DNA from: Sulfurimonas sp.
GTDB lineage: Bacteria > Campylobacterota > Campylobacteria > Campylobacterales > Sulfurimonadaceae
Direction of reading: 5' to 3'
DNA: 64,000 nt
Assembly (NCBI RefSeq): GCF_028694605.1
Contig: NZ_JAQVKP010000012.1
Span: 1 to 64,000, forward strand
Shown here: piece by piece, positions 10,231-20,712 of the stretch
Layout of the letters: every line of letters starts with the position of its first letter
How positions within the stretch are numbered: position 1 is the stretch's first letter
Notes under the pieces: generated by a model
What the model saw: the letters and a program-made list of their open reading frames with translations, nothing else
Databases searched by the model: none
Told to the model about the DNA's origin: nothing
Position numbers and translations under genes: made by a program

Positions 10231-12177
10231 GTGATGAAGTCCCTTCTTATTAGACTTACCCACGGGCTTGATGAGCAAGACATCGCCAAAGATGAGCTAG
10301 AGTATGTTAACGACTTTTTTGCAAAAGAGTACATCACAAAAAAAGATACTCTTTACAAGTTCAACTCAAAGTACCGTGCCGGAACACTTGGGCTTATCCA
10401 AAACGGCACTGCATATCTCAATGTCATCGGCGAGTATGTTCATGACCTTTATATCGAAGATGTCGAGAGCACAAAAGCAACTGAAGGTGATCTTGTTATC
10501 GTTCAGAGACTTCTTGGCAAACGCGGTACTCCGAGTGGAAAAATAGTTGAGATAGTAGGACGTGCGCAAACTTACAGTGTCGCTTATATCGTCGTAAAAG
10601 AGGGACGAAAATCTTTAGTTGACTTAAAAACTGATTTTCCAATCGGTATTGAGATAAGCCCGCAAGAGCTAAACTCCTATAACCAAGGCGATGTTTTTAA
10701 GATTAACAATCAAGACTTAACCATCATGGAGTGTCTTGGAAACATAAAAGACCCTCTGATAGATGAGAAGATTGTCCTTGCACAGTTTAACAAACATGAC
10801 GCTTTTAGCGAAGAAGTGCTTGAACTCTCACGCTCGTTCAAAGAGGTTGATGCTTCACTCTACCCAAAAAGAGTTGACTTAAGAAAGCTTCCGTTTTGCA
10901 CCATCGACCCAGTTACTGCAAAAGATTTTGACGATGCTATCTGCTACGATGAAGAAACAACCACACTTTATGTCGCTATAGCCGATGTAAGCGAGTATGT
11001 CACCCCTTTTGGAGCTATCGATAACGAGGCGATTTACAGAAGCTTTTCCATCTATCTACCGCACCGTTCCATCCCTATGCTGCCACGAGAACTTAGCGAA
11101 ACACTCTGTTCATTGCAGCCGCATAAAGACAGACTTGCTTATGTTTTTGAGATGAAACTTGACCTCGGCACGCTTGAGGTAAGCAGTTCAAAAGTGTATG
11201 AAGCCATTATCCATTCACAAAGAAGATTTAACTATGAAGAGATAGATGCTTATTTTGAGGGTGCATTGCAGCCCAAAAACGTATCTGAGGAGATTATCTT
11301 TGCCTCGATTGACAAACTTAGAGTTATCACAGATGCACTAAGAGAGAAGAGGCTTAAAGTCGGCTATAACTTTCGCTCCCATGAACTTGAGATGTTCATC
11401 GACGAGCAGACCAATATCGTAAGCACTACATATGCAGAAGAAACTCCGTCTCATGCGCTTATAGAAGATTGTATGCTGCTAGCCAACAAGGAAGCGGCAA
11501 AGAGATTTAAAAAAGGTATTTTTCGTATCCACGAACCGCCAAGCCAGATGAAACTGCAAAATCTCTACCAAGAATTGGCTGGAATCGGCATGTTTATAGA
11601 TATCAAAAAATCGCTAAAAGAGACGATTGAGCAGATGCAAAAACAAGCGGCTGAAATGGGAATCTCAAGTGAGGTGGACACGCTTATCATCCAGTCTCAG
11701 ATGCAGGCACGCTATGCACCGATAAATGCAGGACATTTTGGGCTTGGATTTGAAGAATATACACACTTCACTTCGCCCATCAGACGCTACTCCGACCTTA
11801 TCGTACATAGGCTTTTAAAAGCTATCGCAAACAAAGACACTGAGCAAGGCTCCTATGTGCTTAGAAACATAGAATCACTCTGCATGAGTGTAAGCGAAAA
11901 AGAGAGGGAAGCCGCAACGGTGGAAGTGGAGTTTATGGCACGCAAATTTGCACGCTGGGCAAACGAGCATCTTGGTGAGGTTTTTCAAGCAAGAGTAACT
12001 GCAACCGACCCATTTTTTAAAGCAGAGCTTCACGACACGCTTCAAGGGGCAAGATTTCTCATCATCCATTCCATGAATGCCACTCTTTTTGATGACGTAA
12101 AGGTGAGAATCGACAAAGTAGATATTGCAAAAGCAAAGATTTATGGCTCTGTTGTTGCCATTATAGAAAAAGATTAA
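10231..12177 (+). CDS. rnr: Ribonuclease R / VacB family exoribonuclease
   Basis: TIDPVTAKDFDDAICYDEETTTLYVAIADVSEYV...YTHFTSPIRRYSDLIVHRLL. Confidence 0.95.
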   Translation: MMKSLLIRLTHGLDEQDIAKDELEYVNDFFAKEYITKKDTLYKFNSKYRAGTLGLIQNGTAYLNVIGEYVHDLYIEDVESTKATEGDLVIVQRLLGKRGTPSGKIVEIVGRAQTYSVAYIVVKEGRKSLVDLKTDFPIGIEISPQELNSYNQGDVFKINNQDLTIMECLGNIKDPLIDEKIVLAQFNKHDAFSEEVLELSRSFKEVDASLYPKRVDLRKLPFCTIDPVTAKDFDDAICYDEETTTLYVAIADVSEYVTPFGAIDNEAIYRSFSIYLPHRSIPMLPRELSETLCSLQPHKDRLAYVFEMKLDLGTLEVSSSKVYEAIIHSQRRFNYEEIDAYFEGALQPKNVSEEIIFASIDKLRVITDALREKRLKVGYNFRSHELEMFIDEQTNIVSTTYAEETPSHALIEDCMLLANKEAAKRFKKGIFRIHEPPSQMKLQNLYQELAGIGMFIDIKKSLKETIEQMQKQAAEMGISSEVDTLIIQSQMQARYAPINAGHFGLGFEEYTHFTSPIRRYSDLIVHRLLKAIANKDTEQGSYVLRNIESLCMSVSEKEREAATVEVEFMARKFARWANEHLGEVFQARVTATDPFFKAELHDTLQGARFLIIHSMNATLFDDVKVRIDKVDIAKAKIYGSVVAIIEKD

Positions 12178-12187
12178 GTCCTTCATC

Positions 12188-13150
12188 ATGTACAAAAACG
12201 AGTTAGACAACTACATAAAAAACAAGAAGCTCTCCAACAGTTTCATCCTCTTTGGAGAAAGTAGTTTTCTTATCGACAGATACACCGAGATACTCTCAAA
12301 CCGTGAGGGTGCTTCCATGCTCAAACTCTACTTTGATGAGTATGACTTTAGCGTGGCAAAAGCACACCTCTCACAAGCTTCACTCTTTGGAGACCAAAAT
12401 GTGCTTATCATCAAAAGCGAGAAAAAAATACCAAAAAAAGAGTTAGATACACTTTTTGAGCAATGTGAAAAAAATTCCGACAACATTTTTGTCTATGCCT
12501 ACTATGGAAGCGACTACACAGCCTACGCAAAACCGCCCGCAAATACAAAAACAATGTGCGTAAGATTTTTTCATCCAAACCATACGGAAGCGCTTGCAAC
12601 TCTTGCTCAAATCGCTCGTGAAAGTAGTGTTGCCATAGACAAAGAGGGGCTTAATCACCTACTAAATATCCACAGTGGCGACATAGGACTCTCATGCAAT
12701 GAGATAGAAAAACTAAGCATCTACGATAAGCCCATCACTACCAAAGATATAGATGCACTAATTTTTGGGCTTGCAGAGGTAAGCATTGATGATTTTATCA
12801 AAAAAGTTTTAGGCAAGAAAGATTTCAAAAGTGACTTGGAGAGCCTTTTAGGACATGGTGAAGATGAGATTCGCATCCTAACGGCTCTTACATCCTACCT
12901 TACCCAGCTCTACATGTTTAACATCTACATACGTCTAAACGGCGCACCAAACGCCATAGAGATACTCGGCTATAACGCTCCAAAGTTTGCAGTAGATGAA
13001 AAAGCCGCTGCCTCACTTAAGATAAAACCACCGCTATACTACAAACTCCATGAGCTTCTTTTGGAAGCCGAACTCAAGATGAAAAGCTCACATGTTGACA
13101 AAAACGCTATATTGCTATCTACACTCCTTAGATTTGTTAAGTTGTTGTAG
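12188..13150 (+). CDS. holA: DNA polymerase III delta subunit
   Basis: 320-aa ORF with HolA-like organisation (FGESSFLIDRYTEIL...IFGLAEVSIDDFIKKVLG). Confidence 0.8.
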   Translation: MYKNELDNYIKNKKLSNSFILFGESSFLIDRYTEILSNREGASMLKLYFDEYDFSVAKAHLSQASLFGDQNVLIIKSEKKIPKKELDTLFEQCEKNSDNIFVYAYYGSDYTAYAKPPANTKTMCVRFFHPNHTEALATLAQIARESSVAIDKEGLNHLLNIHSGDIGLSCNEIEKLSIYDKPITTKDIDALIFGLAEVSIDDFIKKVLGKKDFKSDLESLLGHGEDEIRILTALTSYLTQLYMFNIYIRLNGAPNAIEILGYNAPKFAVDEKAAASLKIKPPLYYKLHELLLEAELKMKSSHVDKNAILLSTLLRFVKLL

Positions 13151-13176
13151 AAAATAACAAGAAAAAAAACTTGTAC

Positions 13177-13740
13177 TCAATAATTTTGAAGTTCATATCG
13201 TACATTTCTTCCGCTTGTGCCTTCAATTTGCTGAATACACCCATACTCAAGCAAGAGAGCCATATCTCTTATAGCCGTAGCTTTACTTACCTTTGTAATA
13301 GATATATATTTTTTTGTACTAATACCGCCTTCAAAATTTTCATTTCCCACATCAAGAATTTTGTTTAAAACTTTAATTTGTCGTTCATTAAGCGGAAATT
13401 GGCGATATCTATCCCAAAATTTAGTTTTTTGCACCAAATATTCTATATTTTTTAGAGCCATCACAATAGCATTTTTTAATATTTGTAAATGCCAAATAAG
13501 CCAAGGAGTAATATCGAATGTTTTATTTATAAAAAGATTTGTAGTTTTATCCAAAATATCATAATAGCCTTTTCTATCATTATTGATAGCCGTAGATATT
13601 GAATATAGTTTAAAGTTTGTAACCTTTGTATTTTTGGAAAGTAGATAATCCGTAATTGCTCTTGATATCCTTCCATTTCCATCATCATAAGGATGGATAG
13701 ATACAAACCACAGATGTGCTATTGCACTTTTAATGTATAT
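13177..13740 (-). pseudogene. 5'-truncated Fic family gene (Fic core plus C-terminal winged HTH)
   Basis: Manual translation upstream of the tracked ORF: IYIKSAIAHLWFVSIHPYDDGNGRISRAITDYLLSKNTKVTNFKLYSISTAINNDRKGYYDILDKTTN..., i.e. intact HPxxDGNGR motif; stop codons upstream in frame and no ATG/GTG/TTG before the core. Confidence 0.8.
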
Positions 13741-13835
13741 ATCACTTAACGATATTTATATCGCCAAGTAAAGTTCGCCTTGAATCTAAACCTTTGAAAT
13801 GTTGTTAGCTATGAGATTATTTGTCGTCTATTACT

Positions 13836-13860
13836 TAAAGTAAGTGACCAAGCACATCAT
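13836..13860 (+). repeat. Direct repeat copy 1 (taaagtaagtgaccaagcacatcat)
   Basis: Exact 25-bp match to 14690-14714. Confidence 0.9.
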
Positions 13861-13962
13861 GCATAACACAACTCTATATGTTTCATATCTGCATACGAAT
13901 TTTTCATTGACAAAAAAACCTTAAAAAAGCTATAATAATTAAAAAGACAACAAGGTGATGAT

Positions 13963-14256
13963 ATGACAACAATAGTAGGCATAAGAGATATTGCAAGAAA
14001 TATAGATATGCTGCAAGAATATAACTATATTGACATAGAAGATAAAAAAACGCATGAGTATAAAGGGCTTCTTCTCTCACCTGCATATGCCAAAGAGTTT
14101 AAAGAGTATCTTGAAAAAAAATCACAACAAGAAAAAGAAGATAAACTAAAAAGATTAAAAAAATACGCAGGTAAGGGAACAATCGAGAACAAATATAATA
14201 ACTTGTCTTCAAAAGAAATCAAAGAGACTCTCTCAAAGGAGAAGCTAGGTGAGTAA
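13963..14256 (+). CDS. Putative antitoxin of PIN-domain toxin
   Basis: 97-aa charged ORF overlapping the PIN ORF by 8 bp; aaggtgatgat SD-like sequence and TATAAT upstream. Confidence 0.65.
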   Translation: MTTIVGIRDIARNIDMLQEYNYIDIEDKKTHEYKGLLLSPAYAKEFKEYLEKKSQQEKEDKLKRLKKYAGKGTIENKYNNLSSKEIKETLSKEKLGE

Positions 14257-14662
14257 AAAAATATTCCTTGATACAAATGTTGTAGCAGATATCATAGATG
14301 CAAAAAGAGAAAATCACACCAAAGCTATGAAGCTTATGGAAAAAACAGTTAATGATAACTATGTTGTATGTATAAGCGAAGATATGCTTACTACACTATT
14401 TTATATATCAAAAAATAAAAAAGAGACCTTAGAGTTTTTTCAAAATGTTATTTTTATAGATTGGGAAATTTTAAACTTTACAAAAGATATACTGCAAAAT
14501 GGGGTAGAACTCTCTTTGCAAAACGCTCTTGACTTAGAAGATGTACTGCAATGCCTTTGTGCAAAACAGAGCGGATGTGAAACTATAGTTACAAATGACA
14601 ACAAATTTTATAACTGCGGGATAGAGGTAAAATCTTACGATTATTTAATTTATGGTGCTTAG
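14249..14662 (+). CDS. PIN-domain (VapC-like) toxin
   Basis: MSKKIFLDTNVVADIID...CISEDMLTT...DLEDVLQCLCAKQSGCETIVTNDNKF: acidic PIN residues present. Confidence 0.85.
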   Translation: MSKKIFLDTNVVADIIDAKRENHTKAMKLMEKTVNDNYVVCISEDMLTTLFYISKNKKETLEFFQNVIFIDWEILNFTKDILQNGVELSLQNALDLEDVLQCLCAKQSGCETIVTNDNKFYNCGIEVKSYDYLIYGA

Positions 14663-14689
14663 ATTTGTATGTTTGTGAAAGAACTTACA

Positions 14690-14714
14690 TAAAGTAAGTG
14701 ACCAAGCACATCAT
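14690..14714 (+). repeat. Direct repeat copy 2 (taaagtaagtgaccaagcacatcat)
   Basis: Exact 25-bp match to 13836-13860. Confidence 0.9.
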
Positions 14715-14743
14715 CCGAAGATGAGTGCTAGAAATTAAAAAAA

Positions 14744-15808
<1,065 letters not shown>

Positions 15809-15882
15809 TTAAAAAATTTTCGGCATTATACTCAAATAAAGCAAAAACTTTTATAATACCGCTAAAAAACAGAGGCGTATTT

Positions 15883-16506
15883 GTGAAAAAATTTAATCTT
15901 TTTAAGGAAATTATTGTTACGGACAAAAAGGAGCTTCTTGAAGCTCTTAACAGTGACAAAACTTTTGGATTAAGAGTTGACGGTTCTGTCTGTTATGAGC
16001 CTTTTGGCGTTCGTGATGCTCTTGTTTTTAGCGGTATCGTCCAGACAAAAAACTCTCTTGAAGAGGCGTTTGGCAAAAACTATCAGGTTGTAGAAGATGA
16101 AGAGCGTGTGCTTGTAAAAGCGTTTTCAAACTGGCAGGAAATCATTGGGTTTAACAAAGCAAGGGCAACATACGATGACACAACCGCCGATGGAGTGGAT
16201 GAGTTTGCAACCAAAGAAATGGAAAAGATAGGGTGGCATGCAACGGAGTTTAACATCAGCTATAGAACGCTTGTAGAGGTTTTAGAGCAGGAGTGTGGCG
16301 GTACGCTTTTGTGCATTGAGTATGAAGAACCTTACAGATTTAGCGGGCTTGGGTTTGTGGATGATTTGGATGAGGCGAGAGATGTTTTATTTGCATTTTG
16401 TAAAAAAGAAATCGAGAGGCTTATCGCAACCGATGATGACTTTAAAAAAGAGAACCTAAGCGATGACGAGCAAGAGGCGGCTGAGTTTTTTGGTGTAGCA
16501 CTTTAA
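15883..16506 (+). CDS. Hypothetical protein
   Basis: 207-aa ORF, coding-like composition, no recognised domain. Confidence 0.65.
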   Translation: MKKFNLFKEIIVTDKKELLEALNSDKTFGLRVDGSVCYEPFGVRDALVFSGIVQTKNSLEEAFGKNYQVVEDEERVLVKAFSNWQEIIGFNKARATYDDTTADGVDEFATKEMEKIGWHATEFNISYRTLVEVLEQECGGTLLCIEYEEPYRFSGLGFVDDLDEARDVLFAFCKKEIERLIATDDDFKKENLSDDEQEAAEFFGVAL

Positions 16507-16515
16507 TGCTACACC
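16492..16515. terminator. Hairpin spanning convergent stop codons
   Basis: ggtgtagca-ctttaa-tgctacacc; encoded in the last codons of both converging genes. Confidence 0.5.
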
Positions 16516-19500
16516 GTCTTCTCTTTTGTCAGTTTTGAAACCAATATGTAAAAAAGCGGTATAAAAACTATCGCTAAAAATGTGGCTGAGAGCATTCCGC
16601 CTACAACTCCCGTACCGATAGAGTGTCTGCTTGCGGCTCCTGCTCCGCTGCTGATAGCCAGAGGAATAACGCCCAGAGTAAAGGCAAGCGAGGTCATGAT
16701 AATAGGGCGCAGACGAATCTTTGCGGCTTGTAAAACCGCTTCGACTAGCTCCATACCCTGCGCTCTTTTTTGCATAGCAAACTCAACGATAAGAATCGCA
16801 TTTTTGGCACTAAGCCCTGCTAGGACAAGGATACCTACCTGAAAGTAGATGTCATTTTCAAATCCTCGTATACTGTTTGCCACGACTGCACCAAAGACGC
16901 CAAAAGGTACCGCCAAAATGACCGATAGAGGCATGAGCCATCGCTCATACTGCGCTGCTAGAATGAGATACAAAAAGATGATTCCAAAGAGAAACGCCAT
17001 ATTTCCCGCACTGCTTATCTGCTTCTCCTGATACGCCGTACCAATCCAGCTGATGGCATACCCATGCGGCAATACTTCGGCTGAAACCTCTTCCATAGCT
17101 CTTAGCGCATCGCCTGAACTATATCCCATCTTTGCCTGACCTGCTATTTTTGCAGCGCTAAAGAGGTTAAATCTTTCTACCAAATCCGCACCAACACTCT
17201 GCTTAAGCGTTACAAAAGAGCTAAGAGGAAGCATCTCCCCTTTGCTGCTCCTGACATAAATCTTCTCCAAATCCTCGGGGCTTTTTCTAAATGATGTATC
17301 GGCTTGCATATTTACCATATAGGTTCTGCCAAGAAGATTGAAGTCGTTTACATAAAAACTTCCAAAAGTTGCATTGAGCGTTTGGTATATATGGTCAATC
17401 TCAACGCCCTTAGCTTTTGCTTTTGCAGTATCGACACTCATTTTATACTTCGGAACTGCCGTATTTAGCGTTGTTCTGACTCCGGCAAGTTCCGGTCTTG
17501 CGTTTGCTTTTTGGATAATTTCATTTACATACTTTTGCAGCTCTTGCATGTCGGTACCGTTTTTATTTTGAACATAAAGCTCAAACCCGCCTGCAACTCC
17601 CATACCCATGATAGGCGGAGGAACAACGCCAAAAGAGAACCCTTCGCTTGTTGCAAATAGTTTTTTGCTCATCTGTGCGGCGATTTGTCCCGCATGCTGC
17701 TCGGGTCTTGTTCGCTCATCCCATGGCTGTAGTTTTAAGATGGTAGCTGCCGCATTTGTTCTTTGTGCAAATGTGACAAAATCCAGTCCCGCAAATTGAA
17801 CTATATTTTTTATGCTCTCTTTGTCTTTAGAGGCGATATTGTAAATCTCCTCGGTCAGCTTATCCGTTCTGCTAAGAGAAGAGCCGGGAGGGTTGTAGCT
17901 AAATACAAAAACCGTTCCTTTGTCCTCTGATGGCACAAGCCCCGTTTTTAGATGAACAAACATATCGTAAGTTACATAGATAAGTCCACCAAAAAGAAGC
18001 AGGCTTAAAAATGCGTATCTGATAGTAAGTCTTACCGCCGCCGTGTAGCCTTTGGTCATAAAATCAAATGCGCTGTTGAACCATTTGAAAAAGTATTTTG
18101 GCTCATTGTGTGTCGGTTTTAACATCACGGCACAAAGTGAAGGAGTAAGCGTGAGTGCCACAAACCCAGAAATAGCCAAAGAGATAACAATGGTTACGGC
18201 AAACTGTCTGTACATCTCGCCACTTAATCCGCCCAAAAATGCAACGGGAATAAAGACGGCAGATAGCACCAAAACGATAGCCACAAGCGCACCTGAAACC
18301 TCCTGCATCGCTTTGAGTGAGGCATCAAGCGGAGAAAGTCCCTCTTTGATGTGTCTCTCGACATTTTCTATAACGATAATCGCATCATCCACTACGATTC
18401 CGATGGCAAGAACAAGCCCAAAAAGCGTAAGCAGGTTGATGCTAAAACCAAGCATGTACATTCCCGCAAATGCCCCGACAATGGAGACTGGAACGGCTAA
18501 AACAGGGATAAGCGTCGCACGCCAATTTTGTAAAAAGAGAAATATGATAAGAATAACCAAAACTATAGCTTCGATAAAAGTTTTGACAACCTCATTTATA
18601 GAAATCTCGACAAAATCGGTAATATCATAGGGAATCACATACTTCACATCATCCACAAAACTCTCGCTGATAGCTGCGATAACCTTTTTTACCTCTTTTG
18701 CCGTCTCAAGCGCATTCGCACCGCTTTGCAAAAAGAGGGCGACTGGCACTGCGGGAGCGTTGTTGAGTTTATTTTTCATCTCATAGCTCTGCGAACCAAG
18801 CTCTACAGTCGCCACATCTTTGAGTTTGAGCGAACTTCCGTCTTCATTTGCTTTTATAATGATGTTTGAAAACTGTAAGGGTTCGGCAAATCTCTCAGGT
18901 GTCTCAATAGTGTAAGTAAACATCTCATTACCTGCAACCGGCTCTGAAGCGAGCTTTCCTGCGGCGTACTGCTCATTTTGTTTGCGCACTGCGTCTATAA
19001 GGTCGCTCACTGTAAGTGAATATTTTTTTAGCTTAAGCGGGTCTATCCAGATGCGCATGGAGTAATCTTTTGCCCCAAATATCACGACATCACCGATACC
19101 TTTGACCCTTTTTAGACTGTCCACGACATTCATAAGCGCATAGTTGGAGAGAAAAGTGACATCTCTTGTCTGATTTGGCGAGTTTAGGATGATGACTTGA
19201 AGCATGTCGGGCGACTTTTCATTGACCCGCACGCCTTGTCTCTTTACCTGTTCGGGAAGTCTTGCAAGTGCAGCCTGTACACGGTTGTTTACATCTATCT
19301 TTGCATCATCGGGATTTGTTCCGACTTTAAAAAAGATACTGATGCTAAGTGAGCCGTTATCCGCTGCAAGAGAGTTCATGTAGAGCATATCTTTTGCGCC
19401 GTTTATCTGCTCTTCAAGAGGGGCTGCTACCGTTTTTGAGATAGTCTCTGCACTTGCTCCTTGGTAAGATGTGGAGACGACGATTTGCGGCGGGATAACC

Positions 19501-19613
19501 CTTGGGTACTCACTGATAGGCAAGGAGCGCATAGAGATAACGCCCGCCAAAACGATGATAATGGCAATAACGGAAGCAAAAACGGGTCGTTTTATAAAAA
19601 ATGCGCTAAACAT
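16509..19613 (-). CDS. RND efflux pump inner-membrane transporter (HAE1/AcrB-like)
   Basis: 1034 aa; FFIKRPVFASVIAIIIVLAGVISMRSLPISEYPRVIPPQIVVSTSYQGASAETI. Confidence 0.95.
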   Translation of the reverse strand: MFSAFFIKRPVFASVIAIIIVLAGVISMRSLPISEYPRVIPPQIVVSTSYQGASAETISKTVAAPLEEQINGAKDMLYMNSLAADNGSLSISIFFKVGTNPDDAKIDVNNRVQAALARLPEQVKRQGVRVNEKSPDMLQVIILNSPNQTRDVTFLSNYALMNVVDSLKRVKGIGDVVIFGAKDYSMRIWIDPLKLKKYSLTVSDLIDAVRKQNEQYAAGKLASEPVAGNEMFTYTIETPERFAEPLQFSNIIIKANEDGSSLKLKDVATVELGSQSYEMKNKLNNAPAVPVALFLQSGANALETAKEVKKVIAAISESFVDDVKYVIPYDITDFVEISINEVVKTFIEAIVLVILIIFLFLQNWRATLIPVLAVPVSIVGAFAGMYMLGFSINLLTLFGLVLAIGIVVDDAIIVIENVERHIKEGLSPLDASLKAMQEVSGALVAIVLVLSAVFIPVAFLGGLSGEMYRQFAVTIVISLAISGFVALTLTPSLCAVMLKPTHNEPKYFFKWFNSAFDFMTKGYTAAVRLTIRYAFLSLLLFGGLIYVTYDMFVHLKTGLVPSEDKGTVFVFSYNPPGSSLSRTDKLTEEIYNIASKDKESIKNIVQFAGLDFVTFAQRTNAAATILKLQPWDERTRPEQHAGQIAAQMSKKLFATSEGFSFGVVPPPIMGMGVAGGFELYVQNKNGTDMQELQKYVNEIIQKANARPELAGVRTTLNTAVPKYKMSVDTAKAKAKGVEIDHIYQTLNATFGSFYVNDFNLLGRTYMVNMQADTSFRKSPEDLEKIYVRSSKGEMLPLSSFVTLKQSVGADLVERFNLFSAAKIAGQAKMGYSSGDALRAMEEVSAEVLPHGYAISWIGTAYQEKQISSAGNMAFLFGIIFLYLILAAQYERWLMPLSVILAVPFGVFGAVVANSIRGFENDIYFQVGILVLAGLSAKNAILIVEFAMQKRAQGMELVEAVLQAAKIRLRPIIMTSLAFTLGVIPLAISSGAGAASRHSIGTGVVGGMLSATFLAIVFIPLFYILVSKLTKEKTV

Positions 19614-19614
19614 T

Positions 19615-20712
19615 TTACTGACCCTCTGCGATAGTAACTTTGCTGTTTGGTCTCAGTTTTGCTATGTTGCCGACAACAACTTTTTCACCCTCTTTTATGC
19701 CGCTCTCAACCATCGCCAAACCGTCTTGAACATTGGCGATTTTGAGCGGGCGCATCATGGCAACACCATCTTGTACAACGTAGGCAACAGTGGCATCAGG
19801 TGTTTTTATAAGTGCATTTTGCGGTATTTTTGCCACACTCTCATAGCTGAATCCGCCTAAAAGCACATTGGCATAAGCCCCGACTGAGAGTTCTCTCTCT
19901 TGGTTGTCAAAAATCGCTCTTACCAAAAGCGTATCTGTTTGCAAATCAAGTTTTGGTGCTACAAAATCAACAACCCCCTCATACTTTTTTGCCCCGATTT
20001 GAAGTGAGACTTTTTTACCGCCCTTTATCTCTGAAGCATACTTCATGGCATCACTGCTTGGCAGTGAAAACTCTGCATAAACCTTATGCAGTGCCGTCAC
20101 TGTGGTAAGCTTTGCATTTTGGGTCTCTGCATCTATGTATGTCCCCTCATCGCTGCTGCTCATTCCCACAATCCCGTTAAAAGGGGCTTTGATGGTTGTA
20201 TAGCTGTAATTCAGCTCTTTGTTTGCAAGAGCGGCTTTTGCTTTTTGCACCTCTGCTTTTGCGTTGTCATGCGCATAAAAAAGTGCATCCCGCTGCTGCT
20301 CGCTAATGGCACTGTTTGCAAAAAGATACTCTGCCCTCTTCCAGTCTCGGGCTGCTTTGCTGTAGTCCGCTTCTGCTTTAAGAAGTGCTGCTTTTGCTTC
20401 ATCAAGGGCTGCTTTATACTCCCCTTTTTGTATCTCGTAAAGCACATCGCCTTTTTTGACAAGCGTACCCTCTTTAAAGTTTTCTCTCTCAAGCACCCCG
20501 CTTACACGGGCAACCACCGCAACCTCTGCAAAAGGCTTTAACACCGCCGAGTAGCTCTTGGAAAAATCCGCTCTCCCAAACTTTACCTCATGCACTTTTA
20601 CGGGCAAAGGGGGCATCTGTGCCGCCTGTTGCGCCGCCTGAGGCTCTTTTTTTTGTTCATTACAACCCATAAAAAGCAGAGAAACAACCGCCAATAATGT
20701 TAAATTTTTCAT
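19615..20712 (-). CDS. RND efflux periplasmic adaptor (membrane fusion protein)
   Basis: Lipoprotein signal LLFMGCNEQ; VARVSGVLERENFKEGTLVKKGDVLYEI...YTTIKAPFNGIVG. Confidence 0.93.
   Translation of the reverse strand: MKNLTLLAVVSLLFMGCNEQKKEPQAAQQAAQMPPLPVKVHEVKFGRADFSKSYSAVLKPFAEVAVVARVSGVLERENFKEGTLVKKGDVLYEIQKGEYKAALDEAKAALLKAEADYSKAARDWKRAEYLFANSAISEQQRDALFYAHDNAKAEVQKAKAALANKELNYSYTTIKAPFNGIVGMSSSDEGTYIDAETQNAKLTTVTALHKVYAEFSLPSSDAMKYASEIKGGKKVSLQIGAKKYEGVVDFVAPKLDLQTDTLLVRAIFDNQERELSVGAYANVLLGGFSYESVAKIPQNALIKTPDATVAYVVQDGVAMMRPLKIANVQDGLAMVESGIKEGEKVVVGNIAKLRPNSKVTIAEGQ

Noticed and set aside
18052-18630. 192-aa plus-strand ORF (and others such as 27013-27579, 32335-32805, 33649-34059, 43931-44452, 48278-48793)
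   Set aside because: Lie wholly antisense to strongly supported genes (RND pump, mnmE, clpB, PiT, Mo-oxidoreductase) with low-complexity shadow-ORF composition.
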